Below, in pieces: positions 33,686 through 43,668 of a stretch of 54,204 nucleotides of DNA. The stretch lies in NCBI GenBank assembly GCA_001579985.1, contig LRSR01005799.1, forward strand, positions 1 to 54,204, written 5' to 3'. Under the pieces are notes generated by a model. The model made no database searches and was not told the origin of the DNA. It saw only the letters and a list, made by a program, of their open reading frames with translations. Numbering within the stretch: the stretch's first letter is position 1; each line of letters opens with the position of its first letter. A program made the translations under genes and the position numbers. Source of the stretch: Hypsibius dujardini. Lineage: Eukaryota > Tardigrada > Eutardigrada > Parachela > Hypsibiidae.

Positions 33686-33845
33686 TTGTTCGCAGAGGCA
33701 GGCTATTCTGTTATGTATTCAGCCGAGTTGTTCGCGGGATGTTTTTATCTGTTCGCGAAAAAGTCACACCTGTTCGCAAGATATCCGCACTTGTTCGCGA
33801 AATATTTATACTTGTTCGTGAGACTTAAACATCTTGTTCGCGGGG
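33686..33845. repeat. 21-bp-periodic GTTCGCG array
   Basis: GTTCGCG (or GTTCGCA/GTTCGTG) begins at 33730, 33751, 33772, 33793, 33814 and 33836, spacing 21, 21, 21, 21, 22. An outlying copy lies at 33686, 44 bp before the first. Between the heptamers the sequence is not conserved, apart from frequent CTT/CCT just before the motif. It lies 250-400 bp upstream of the MED7 start codon. Confidence 0.92.
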
Positions 33846-34097
33846 GTTTCTCGCATCTTCGCCGCAGTGAACACACGATACGGTACCCTGCCGCTGAATG
33901 ATCCAGTATTTTGGCTTGTTGCAATGATAGATTGTTTGATTAACCCCCTCGCCTCGTCTTGCCTCACCCGATTTCGCCGCATTAGATTCGCATAATTTAT
34001 TCGCATGTTTATTTGACGTCTAACTCTGTTGAGAAAAATCGAATAATTATATCCGAATTCGAGGTGCCTCCGCAACGGATTGTAAACATTACGACGG

Positions 34098-34960
34098 ATG
34101 GCCTCCTCACAGGACGTCGCTTCCCCCGCTGCAGCTGGTAAGGAAGAAAACAACAACACCGCCGCAGCAGCACCCGCACTCCCGGACATTGTCAGCGCCT
34201 ACCCCGTTCCGCCGCTCGATTATTTCACACGCTACTTTCACGACGACGTTTTCATACCACCGGTCAGCTTAATCCCTGAGAGTGATGGGAACGAGGACAG
34301 GGAGGAGCGCGTCGAAGCACCGCGATTTCCCTCACCACCACCGGTGCCGAGTGATCGGTCCGTCGAGAGTTTCGGCTGCTTCCTCACCCCGACCGACCAT
34401 GTGATGCGCGAGCTGGAGGATCAGGGTATCGATCGGTTGGGCGCGGAGGAGGAAAAAAGGAATCAACAGCAGCAGCTGAAGCGACTGATGTGGTCGGCTA
34501 TTTCAAAGTTCTTCGAGGTGCTCGATTGCCTGATTAGGTAAGTGAACCCTTTGAGCCTTCTAAGTATTGTTCATCTGATTTACTCGTACTTTCTAATTTG
34601 ACTCAGTCATTTTTTTTGCGATTGCTGTTTTGTATGACGCTTTCAAAACGGATATGCGATACTAATATTTCAATTTTGAAATGGCGTTTATTTGTCTACA
34701 ATTTTGAGCTTTTGAGTCTGACGTTCTTCAGTTGGAAAATCGTGGCTTGTTAATTGATTTTTAGATTGATTGATCGATTGATTAAACTTATCGTCTGAAT
34801 TTGTTTTTTGTTTCTTCGATTGATATAATGACTGCCATGTTTCCTTTTCTTCTTTCTGGCCGATTTATCATGTCACTTTCAGTCTTCTGTCTGTCTGTCT
34901 GTTTGTCTGCCTGCCTGCCTCCCTGCCTCCCTGCCTCCCTGCCTGCCTCCCTGCCTGCCT

Positions 34961-34997
<37 letters not shown>

Positions 34998-35534
34998 CAG
35001 ATCACAGATCACCAAGTGTATAAAATTGTCTGTATCCTCGCTCGTCGAATATTGTACAAATCAATTTGGTGAAGTTTTCTACACTATCAATGCATGATAT
35101 TTTTCTTTAGGGATCCAAGTTCGGAACAGCGAACGGAACTCACGGCCGACCTCCAGACCATCTTCATCAATCTCCACCACACCGTCAATCAATACCGCTT
35201 GCCGCAGGGTCACGAGAGTCTGGTGGAGCTCCTCAAGTTCCAGACACTTCGCAACGTTAAGCAGTCGGAGAGCCTGTTGGAAGGAATGACCAAGGCGTTG
35301 GATATCGTCGAGGGCAGCGGGGGCGTCGTTGAAAATTCCGATATGCCCACGATGGAGGGCGTGATAGATGATGGTCCCACACTGAACGACGATGACAACG
35401 GAGTGAATCTTGATGTGCTGGAATTCCGGCGGGTAATCTCTGATCTGCAGCTGTCGGTGGTGGAGGTCCGCGAACTGTTTTCGTCTGCGGCTCCTGCGAG
35501 GAAAATAGCGCCAGCTGAAAATGGCGTGAAATGA
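34098..35534 (+). CDS. MED7: Mediator complex subunit 7
   Basis: MED7 is a core subunit of the Mediator middle module, which with MED21 forms a hinge needed for RNA polymerase II transcription. Exons 34098-34537 and 35111-35534 join AG|G to 287 residues (human 233). After an Ala/Asn-rich start, VSAYPVPPLDYFTRYFHDDV matches the PPPPxxY motif of the family. MRELEDQGIDRLGAEEEKRN matches PLESQGIERL. KRLMWSAISKFFEVLDCLIR and IFINLHHTVNQYRLPQGHES match the helical core, and LVELLKFQTLRN follows. The acidic C-terminus (NDDDNGVNLD) is not conserved. The only intron carries a CTGT/CCTG tract. Confidence 0.93.
34888..34998. repeat. (CTGT)n/(CCTG)n tract in MED7 intron
   Basis: CTGTCTGTCTG passing into CCTGCCTGCCTCC repeats, pyrimidine-rich on the sense strand. 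Confidence 0.95.
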
Positions 35535-36207
35535 TTCTGAAAGCTCACTTTCCCTTTTTTTCTGTTTTAACCATTTGTTCCATTTTTGTGGACAAACATG
35601 GACGGAAGTTTTACAGTAGTCTATGTTTATTTGCGATTAAAGTAATTTAGACTTGTTTTCGGCTGGAGCTGCTGTACAGTCCGCTAAAAAAATCCAGGCA
35701 TCAAAGCTTCAACAAAAACAGCTTCAGTACTAATAATTAGGGACATCGTAGGTAAAACTCTCATTGAGCTCGTATGTGTTTCAGTTGCTGTATATATTAA
35801 AAGTTTCCCAACATTTTAAACATTTTAATGTCTGCCAGGGTCAATTCCAGAAATTCCTAATTCCAAACCCTGGGTTGTAAGTAGCGAGGTATACTGGATA
35901 TGAAATCGGTGGAATGAGTGGAACAGCAGTGATTCCATTCCAAAAAGACATCACAGGCTGGAGTTTATTGTTATCAATAGAAATTTTAAAATGCTGTGCG
36001 GAGCGGAAATACTTTTTGGTCGCTTTTTTTTTAAATCATCAAAGTTATGGGTTCTAGCGCATCTCTAGTTGTGACAGACTTCATCTGTTGTTCTTATTAA
36101 CAGTCAACCGATTCCGGTCCGATTCGAGGACCAAAAGCTTACTCCTAAATTTTCTCTTTTTCACTGGATCTTCAAACTTACATACTTTCGTCCTGGATAG
36201 ACTTTGA
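35535..36207. other. Interval between MED7 and TMEM60
   Basis: 673 bp. It contains the MED7 3' UTR (GATTAAAG near 35635 could serve in polyadenylation) and the TMEM60 promoter. No exon supported. Confidence 0.4.
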
Positions 36208-37550
36208 ATGGCGGTCACCTTGAAAGGATCCTATACATGGTACGGTGCGGTAACGGCACAGATGATTCGGTCTGCTCAATTGAAATCCAAATTGTCGAAA
36301 TCCATCCATCAATCAATCAATCAATTAATCGACAGACAATATTTTTCATTTGCTTTGCTCTGTCAATCAGTCAATCAATCGATGATCGGACTTTGAGTTG
36401 AAAAGCAGTGACAAGCGATCGGTTGAGAAAGAATAGACACATTGGACTACGCGCAACTTCTTGCAATTAGCTGTCTTAAATATTGAGTGAAAAAAAGATA
36501 AGCCAATTAGATTAAGCAGCACTTAGTCTCATACCAGTATTAATCCAGCAGTCTATCGATAGACCAACTAGTTGATCAATTATAGCCCTCAGTGATCGGC
36601 CAATCAAGCGATTATAGTTGATGGAAAACGAAATATTGGTTTTTAAATCATTCCAGTCAATGAATCAAGCAGACGGTGTATATTAATATACTTCCTAATG
36701 TTTCTTGATCTTTTTTTCGTTTTTGCACGCAGGATTTCTGTGGTGCTCCTCTTGGTGTTCACTGCACTCCGACTGGACGGCCGCCTCGAGTGGAACTGGT
36801 TCTACGTGCTCATCCCGGCGTGGTTGTTTGATAGTGTTATGCTCCTCTACATCACCGCACAGGCCATCACGGAGGTGAAACGCCGGCCGACCCGGCGGCT
36901 CGCCATCATCCTCAACCGCCTGTGGGACCTCTCTGCGGTGCTGAACAAAATCCTCTTCCAGGTGAGGGATTGCAAAAAAAATCAAATTAAAGCGAAGCCT
37001 GTTGATAACTGATTTTTCAATTGCAAAATTTTGTGAATTCGACATACGTAGTCTAACTTAATAAATTTAATATGATAATTTAATTTCGTTATGGTTTTTG
37101 GGAAAATAAACGTAAAACAAAGATCCTATTCACTAAAGGTTCAAGCGAAAAAACAACGGCACTTACTAAATCATTCGACTAAATGAATCAATAAACTACT
37201 AAACTAAAATGTAATTAAAAAATCAAAATTTAAAATAAAATAAAACCTATTAAAAACTCATCAAGACTAAAAAACCACTCAACCAAATACTTCAATCAAA
37301 CTAGAAATCTTCGTACGAGTAAAGGAATTTAATTGTTTATAAATTAGATTAGTTTTCGTAATTTAGTTTTTTGCCTTCCCAATTTCAGGTGCTCATCTGC
37401 TTAAAACTGCAAGCTGTAGTGGTGATTCAGTTGAGCTACGTCTTTTTCCCGTTATGGGCTCTGCTCCTGCAAATGGCCGCGTCCTTGGTGTATCGCATCT
37501 ATCTCCACGAAAAGACATCCTCGAGTCTGCCCATTCGACGTTCTTTGTAG
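36208..37550 (+). CDS. TMEM60: TMEM60-like membrane protein
   Basis: Small multi-pass membrane protein of unknown function. Exons 36208-36239 (32 nt), 36733-36961 and 37389-37550 join in phase to 140 residues (human TMEM60 is 133). Exon 1 gives MAVTLKGSYT with the Trp codon split across the intron, then ISVVLLLVFTALRLDGRLEW, NWFYVLIPAWLFDSVMLLYI, a cytoplasmic Arg-rich loop (VKRRPTRRLAI), and LQAVVVIQLSYVFFPLWALL. The PWNWF...IP-W-FD and LSYVF-PLWALL blocks are TMEM60 signatures. Four helices are visible. The donor ACATG|GTACGG was chosen because it is the only one near the ATG in the right phase. It is convergent with NUDT19: the stops are 93 bp apart. Confidence 0.8.
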
Positions 37551-37643
37551 TCTACTTTTAATTACCGCATCTTCCTCTCTCTTACGCTCTGTGATACCAA
37601 ACCATTCGTTTCTGTGTTAATGTTTCTGTTTAATATTTAAATT

Positions 37644-38193
37644 TTATCGCAATTTTGTCGAAGCTTTTGAAGCAAACATGCCGGTCAGTTGGGAAATCTT
37701 TGGCCGCATGGATGATTCCGGATTGGCTACCAACGGGTCACAATGACCAGGTCGGAGGGTTATGTTGAAATGGAAAGCGGAGAGTTTATCTTGCGTGTCG
37801 GTCTCGATGCGGTGTAGGCGTTTGATACCACTGCGGAGCTCGGCAAGGGTCTGGTCTGATGTGAGCGGAAGCGATTCGCCGAGCATGTCTGGCTTCTCTG
37901 GGTAAGCATCGTCGCCTACAAGAGAAGGGGTCTAATTAGCAATATCAGCAATAGGCCAAGAAGACAGCAGACAGGTCGGTTGAAAAAAATAAATACATGA
38001 ACAATCGGATAGAGATCTGGCTAAATGGATTGGTGACAGAAAAATAAGGAGACAGACAGACAGAAAAAGAAGTAGATAGAAAGAGAGACAAACAGACAGA
38101 CGGACAAGCACACAAACAAAACTGTAAGCATATAGTGAAACAAGCAGACAACCAAAACTGTTGCCAGACAGGCCGCCAACCAGGCACACACAA

Positions 38194-38256
<63 letters not shown>

Positions 38257-40041
38257 GAAACAAACAGACAGGCAGATACTAGTACATTAAAGGAGTAAAA
38301 CTGACAGACAAACAGGCAAACGAGCAGGCAAATGTCCACAAACTGGAATCCGACCGACAACAGAACCGACTCGTACCGGGAAAAATGGCCACCATGCCAT
38401 CCTTGCACTTGTACCGAATGGGGAACGTCAACGCGCAACCAAACTGTTGCCGATGATTCGCAAACCGCAACAACTCTTTTGCGCTGCTGAATTGCGCCAA
38501 CCGGCTGCACTCATACACCTGGGGTGGCGCCAACCGCAATTTGGCCGACTGCGAAGCGACCAGCGCTTCCATCGGGGACATCCACTGATAGCCGACCATT
38601 TCTTCTTGGGATAGTTCGAATTTCATTGCGGTCTCGTCGCCTTCTGCAACGAAGAAAACCGTGTCAAATCGCTTGCCGCCTGACTCCAGTCCGAGCGGCG
38701 TCAGCCAGTCCGACCAGATCTTCAGGGCGTCCACATCCGGTTGCAGTCCGTGGGAGTGGCATAAGTCAAAAAATTTGCTGCCGTCCTTCAGCACGTCTTT
38801 TCGCCATACCGACAAATCGCTTGCCTGAAATTGAAAAATAAGCTTAAAGACGGATGGAATGGACAACTGCGGCACCGTCGCTAACCACGTCAGAAATTGA
38901 ACTGTCGTTAAGTAAATGCCGTAACAAAACCATTAGATACAACTTCATAGATGTTTCTCTTGCTTCACCGGAGGAGCCCGAACAAATGGCTTTTTGTTAA
39001 ATAGCATTTTCCGAAATTCAAAATAAAATATAAACAATTTTGAATTCGTCGAAAGCTCAATTAAAGAAAACACGAATTTAATATTATTTGAAAGAAAGCG
39101 ATTCGGAATCTAAGATGAAACGGTAAAATACGTAAATCAAAACTTGCTAATTTAAATTTGGGAGATTAAATAAACATATGCTTTCAACAGTAAATATCGA
39201 TTTGCATTTTTGGCGATTTCAAATAACATCGAATTGAATTATATCGATATATAAATTGTAAAAATATCACTTGGCTAAACACTTGCCTTTTTGATGTGGA
39301 GACTTTCTCTTAATTTTAGATGCGCAAGCATCGCTACCCTCTAGAGAAAGAGGGAGAATAATAAAACTATCTATCTATACGAACATAATTAAACGGCGCT
39401 ATTCCCCAACGATTTTCTCTCAACCCGCTCGAACAACTAGCTATAACGACCCAAAACCCCCTTGGAATTTTTGAAAGCCACGAGAATACGAAATCTTCAG
39501 GCATTCCAAAATTCCGAAGTGCAATAATTTACCGAAAGGCTTGCAGCAGGCGTTGCTGTCCTACTCCTGGGTCGGGCCAGTAGAATTCCGCTCTCCTCAA
39601 ATGTCTCTCGTATGGCGCAGATCCGAAATCCCAGTTCGGCGGGCAACCTCCCAGGCTTAGAGATCAGACACGGAGCACGCGCACCTCCCGGCGGAATGAG
39701 CGCATTGGTTTGCGACGTCTTCGACAATATGCCTTCCCATTTCAGTGAAAAGTCGTCTGGATGAATCACACCGCCTACAAACAAACCATTGACGGAGTAA
39801 TTAAATCTACAAAAAATTCCAAGATGGCATCGAGTTGTAAGGTGGCATCGAATTTCAAGGTGGCATCGAATTCCAAGGCATCGAATTCCAAGGCGGATGA
39901 GAGATGAAAGGGGAAGCACTCACCTGGGAAGACGCGGTTTTTAGAGAAAGATCCTCCAGCAGCTCGTTGGAGAAAAAGGATCTTCAACTCATTTCCCGCG
40001 GCCAAAATTAGTGAAGCAGATTCCCTCCATGGAAGCGGCAT
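37644..40041 (-). CDS. NUDT19: Nudix hydrolase 19 (acyl-CoA diphosphatase type)
   Basis: NUDT19 hydrolyses CoA and acyl-CoA, in mammals inside peroxisomes. Exons 40041-39924, 39774-39533, 38824-38377 and 37915-37644 give 359 residues (human 375). The start PLPWRESASLILAAG and GVIHPDD match the N-terminal Nudix strands. The family's long insertion separates this from the helix RICAIRETFEESGILL (R-E-x-x-E-E-x-G). Next come SVWRKDVLKD, DALKIWSDWLTPLG, RFDTVFFVAE, VGYQWMSPMEAL, PPQVYECSRLAQF and a C-terminal KRLHRIETDTQDK block, all NUDT19-like. The C-terminus is ASKASTKLR, which is not the PTS1 tripeptide (SHL in human). Intron 1 has an 18-bp repeat, and intron 3 an ACAG tract. It is divergent from ASNSD1. 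Confidence 0.92.
38050..38278. repeat. (ACAG)n tract in NUDT19 intron 3
   Basis: ACAG repeats, purest at 38196-38235, reading CTGT in the NUDT19 transcript. Confidence 0.93.
39820..39896. repeat. Short minisatellite in NUDT19 intron 1
   Basis: Four or five copies of an 18-bp unit close to AAGGTGGCATCGAATTTC, the last ones shortened to AAGGCATCGAATTCC. Confidence 0.88.
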
Positions 40042-40382
40042 TTTGGAAAAGCTTAACTGAGTTTATAAAAAATGGAAGGCTCTTAATTGGCGAAGAACAG
40101 GAATTCAAATTACCAGTAAATAAATGCTCTCTTGAAGCCGATTTCATAGATCACATCATCGAACAATCAACCCCAAGTCGGAACAGCCAAATTAACCAAT
40201 TAGTCGTTGAGGAGCAATCTACCAAACACGTCAACGCGACATCGGAGGATCAGCTGTTCTTGACAGTGGCAAGCAGTGGTGTGCTAGGGTGGTTGCAAGA
40301 ATTACGTGAAGGGGTGGGGCAGGATTTTTTGGCGAAGTTTGAACTTGGCACTGATCAAAAACATTTTTTTGCAATCTTTTAA
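40029..40382 (+). CDS. Upstream ORF before ASNSD1, overlapping the NUDT19 start
   Basis: 117-codon frame starting MEAAFWKSLTEFIKNGRLLI; an in-frame ATG also exists at 40011. Its composition looks protein-like (EEQEFKLPVNKCSLEADFID) and it is free of low complexity. The start codon overlaps the first codons of NUDT19 on the other strand. It ends 220 bp before the ASNSD1 ATG, so it could be an upstream ORF on the ASNSD1 transcript, or a chance frame. I do not recognise a family. Human ASNSD1 mRNA carries the ASDURF upstream ORF, but I see no sequence likeness to its prefoldin-type protein. Confidence 0.3.
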   Translation: MEAAFWKSLTEFIKNGRLLIGEEQEFKLPVNKCSLEADFIDHIIEQSTPSRNSQINQLVVEEQSTKHVNATSEDQLFLTVASSGVLGWLQELREGVGQDFLAKFELGTDQKHFFAIF

Positions 40383-40449
40383 GAAAAGGTTGAAGAAACA
40401 ATTTTCGGTGTCCCCGCAAAAGGGACAAGCCGGTCTGTACCACCAAAAA

Positions 40450-40469
40450 GGGGAGGGGGTGGGGGTGGG
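40450..40469 (+). promoter_or_regulatory. Potential G-quadruplex upstream of ASNSD1
   Basis: Four G-runs of 3-5 separated by single bases (GGGGAGGGGGTGGGGGTGGG), about 130 bp before the ASNSD1 start codon on the sense strand. Confidence 0.7.
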
Positions 40470-40601
40470 CAGCTGTCCCCGTTTACTGGTTGGCACCCTT
40501 AAATACTCTTTGACGTATGACAGTTGATTTGACTTGTTGTGGTTTTTAAAACACAATTTCTTACTGCCCTTACGAGTATTTCTGAAACGCTCGCCAAGAA
40601 A

Positions 40602-43600
40602 ATGTGTGGAATATTTTTTGTTGCCTGGCCAAATTCAGCGCAGGCTCCTAATTTTCAAACCGATACACTTGCGGCAATCGACCGACGAGGACCCGACTGG
40701 CAAGGTTTCTGTTGCACATGTAGTTGTGGTAGTGATGGATCCGTATTCGGCTCACAGTCCGTAACCGGTCAGCGCACAATTCCGTCGAACGAAGATGCCG
40801 AAATTACGTGGGGGCTCGAATGTGATTGTTGTACTGCGGAAAACGGAGAGGAGACGTCGGTGGCGCCCGGAGTTGGTTCGACTGTAAGCACTCGTCACTC
40901 ATGCAATCAACCGTTCACTCGGGGTGTGGTGTCGGAAGCCGGCCCTGTCAGCTCGCTCTCAGTCACTGAGCGAGATCCTGCTTCACCTTCCTCAAAAAAT
41001 AAATAGCCAGTCAAAATTCAGTCATGATAATGATGCCGTCTTTTTGCAGTGTCCAAAAACATGGAAATTTCGGAGTGCGGTAGAGCAGCAGGCGTCGGTT
41101 AAGAAGTCCCATTGCTCTAGCAGCTGCCTTTTCGGATCGGGCTGCCGGATTCCTCCACCAAAATGCAATTTATATAAGAACAACTATGATGAATTTGGGG
41201 ATGCAAAAAAATCTCTGCTTCACGTGAGTATGTTGAAGTTTCGGAGTGAACCAGCGGAACCACTGACGACACCAGAAGTATCCGCGCAATCTTCCACTTC
41301 CGATGGTCTGCAGCCGAATAGTCAGCCTGCTGTTTCCCCAACCTTGGAATTGGAAGACAGGATCAGCTTTCACCTGCACGCGAGCGTCTTGCAGCTGCGG
41401 GGTTCTGAGCTCGTCCGGCAACCTGTACGGGATCCCCGAACCGGAAACTCCCTGGCCTGGAACGGTGAGTTGTTCGGTACGATCGCGCCCTCGGAGAGTG
41501 ACACCCTGGCGCTTTTTCAGCAACTCAACGAATGTGACGGCGATTTTGAGATGATTTTTCAAGTGATGAGCCGATGTCACGGTCCGGCGGCCTTTGTCTA
41601 TCATGACCACGCTCGGGATATCTTTGTATTCGGGCGGGATCGTTTTGGACGCCGCAGCCTGACATGGATGACGCGACCGGATGGAACTGTTATCCTGTCA
41701 TCTGTCGTCCCGGTGGATGCAGTAGATGGTGATGCGGAATGCTTCGGCGAAGTCAGTCCACATGGCCTGTTCAAACTGGAGAAGTCGGAGGGGAGGTTGC
41801 TGTTTTCATACCGGCCGTGGGTTGCTTCTGATATCCGCGGCAAGGATGCCGGTGATGATGAGGATTTGGCACGTTTCATGCGACGAAACACCGTTGGAAT
41901 TGAACTTTGGGATGCAAAGGATGCATCCGTGCCAGTGTCTGTCCACGTGGAGCAGACGGCGGACTTTGCGGCGCCTTGGACAGGGCAAACACCGCTGACC
42001 TACCTGGATGATCTTCTGGAGGATGGTACCGTTCAAGATCTCGTGGAACGGTTCTCTGCAGTATTTCGAGAGAGTGTACGGGTTCGATGTGAGTCAGCAG
42101 TGGCCTGGTGCAAACACTGTAGCAGTGCCTGCAGGCATGCAAAGATAGCGGTTCTTTTCTCCGGTGGAATTGACTCCATGGCTGTTGCAATGATTGCGAA
42201 TGAGTACGTTCCGGCAGGAGATCCAATCGACCTGATAAACGTATGTACCGGAGATTTTAAACTAGTAGACAGACCGACAAGCTGTTGGACAGATAGACGG
42301 ACAGACAAACTTCGTTGAGGTTTGTATGTTCAACCGTTTGCCTGCCCGTCTGTTAGTCTGGCATGTTTCCTTGTTTCTTTCTAGCTGTCCTGGTTTTTAG
42401 TTGCCGTATCTGTCTGCCTGCACGGCTGCTTCTGTTTTCGTTCTGTCTCTCTGTCTGTCTCTTTGTCTGTCTCTCTGTCTGTCTCTCTGTCTGATTCTGT
42501 TGTCGTTCTGTCTCTCTGTCTATCTGTCTGATTCTGTTGTCGTTCTGTCTGTCTCTCTGTCTGTCTCATCGTCTATTTGCCTCTCTGTTATGTTTTCTTG
42601 TCTTTTAGTCTGCCTGTCTGTCCAATTGATTGTCTGTATCAGTGCGTCGGTCTCTGTAAGCGTTTGCCTGTTCTTAGGGATAACTCATGTTATTATGTCT
42701 GTCTGTCTGCCTGTCTGTTTGTCCATCTGTAGCGGTATGTCTGTCTGCTGGCTGGTCTTACCTATATACCTGCTTATCTGTTTATCTGTGGATGTCTGTA
42801 TTGTTCCGTCTGCCTGACCATCTGCCTGTTTCTCCTATCGTACTGTTTGCCCCTCTTTTTTTATCTGAGGTATTCACTTGTTACTAAACATATCCAGTTC
42901 AAAAGTAATTAGCTCAGCGAATTCTTTCAATAATTTCAGGTGGCCTTCACAACTGACGCCAAACTGGAAACGGCATCCTCCGCTCCCGATCGAATCACCG
43001 CCCTAGCCGGTTATCACATTCTCCGCACAAAATTCCTTCACCGTCAGTGGAACATGCTCACCTGCGACATTCCGAAATCCCACGTGGACGCCGTTCGACA
43101 GTCACGCCTATGGAAACTCATCGCCCCGCAATCCTCCGTTCTGGACTGCTCCCTCGCCACCGTGTTGTGGTTTGCCGCACGAGGTGCGGGCACTCTGCCC
43201 GACGGGACGGCCTACACCACGCCGGCTCGGGTGGTGCTGTCGGGGTTGGGTGCGGATGAGCTGCTCGGCGGTTACTCCCGACACCGCACCAAGTTCCAAC
43301 AAGACGGGTGGACCGCGATGGAGGCGGAAATGACGATGGATGTCTGGAGGATCGGCAGCCGCAACTGCGGACGAGATGACCGAGTGATCGCAGATCACGG
43401 CAGAGAAGCGCGATATCCGTTTCTCGATGAGAAGGTGGTGGAGTTCTTGCTGAACCTACCGGTGAGGCTGCGTTGTCGGATGGATCTTCCGCGGGGGCTG
43501 GGGGATAAGATTCTGCTGCGGTTGTATGTGCGGCGGATGGGTTTGTCTGCGGTGGCGGTGCTGGAAAAGCGGGCGATGCAGTTTGGCTCGAGGATTGCAA

Positions 43601-43668
43601 AGATTGATCAGTGCAAAAGAGGCTGTGATATTAGTCCTGCTTTAGCGCAGAACAGCTCTTGTGATTAG
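40602..43668 (+). CDS. ASNSD1: Asparagine synthetase domain-containing protein 1
   Basis: ASNSD1 has a glutaminase type-2 domain and an asparagine-synthetase-like ATP domain; its reaction is not settled. Exons 40602-40883, 41050-42240 and 42940-43668 give 733 residues (human 643). It starts MCGIFFVAWP, with Cys2 as glutaminase nucleophile after Met removal, followed by IDRRGPDWQG. HASVLQLRGSELVRQPVRDP, LAWNGELFG and FGRDRFGRRSLTW complete the N-terminal domain. The PP-loop is AVLFSGGIDSMAVAMIANEY, and LSGLGADELLGGYSRHRTKF and DDRVIADHGREARYPFLDEK are the C-terminal signatures, with KRAMQFGSRIAK near the end. About 150 extra residues, Cys-rich in places, lie between RRGPDW and HASVLQLRG. Intron 2 is filled with CTGT repeats. 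Confidence 0.95.
42396..42800. repeat. (CTGT)n tract in ASNSD1 intron 2
   Basis: CTGT, CTCTGT and TTCTGTTGTCGTTCTGT units over about 400 bp, sense-strand CTGT. Confidence 0.92.

Noticed and set aside
43118-43600. 160-codon minus-strand frame rich in Pro, Ser and Arg
   Set aside because: Shadow of ASNSD1 exon 3, whose plus-strand frame is certain.
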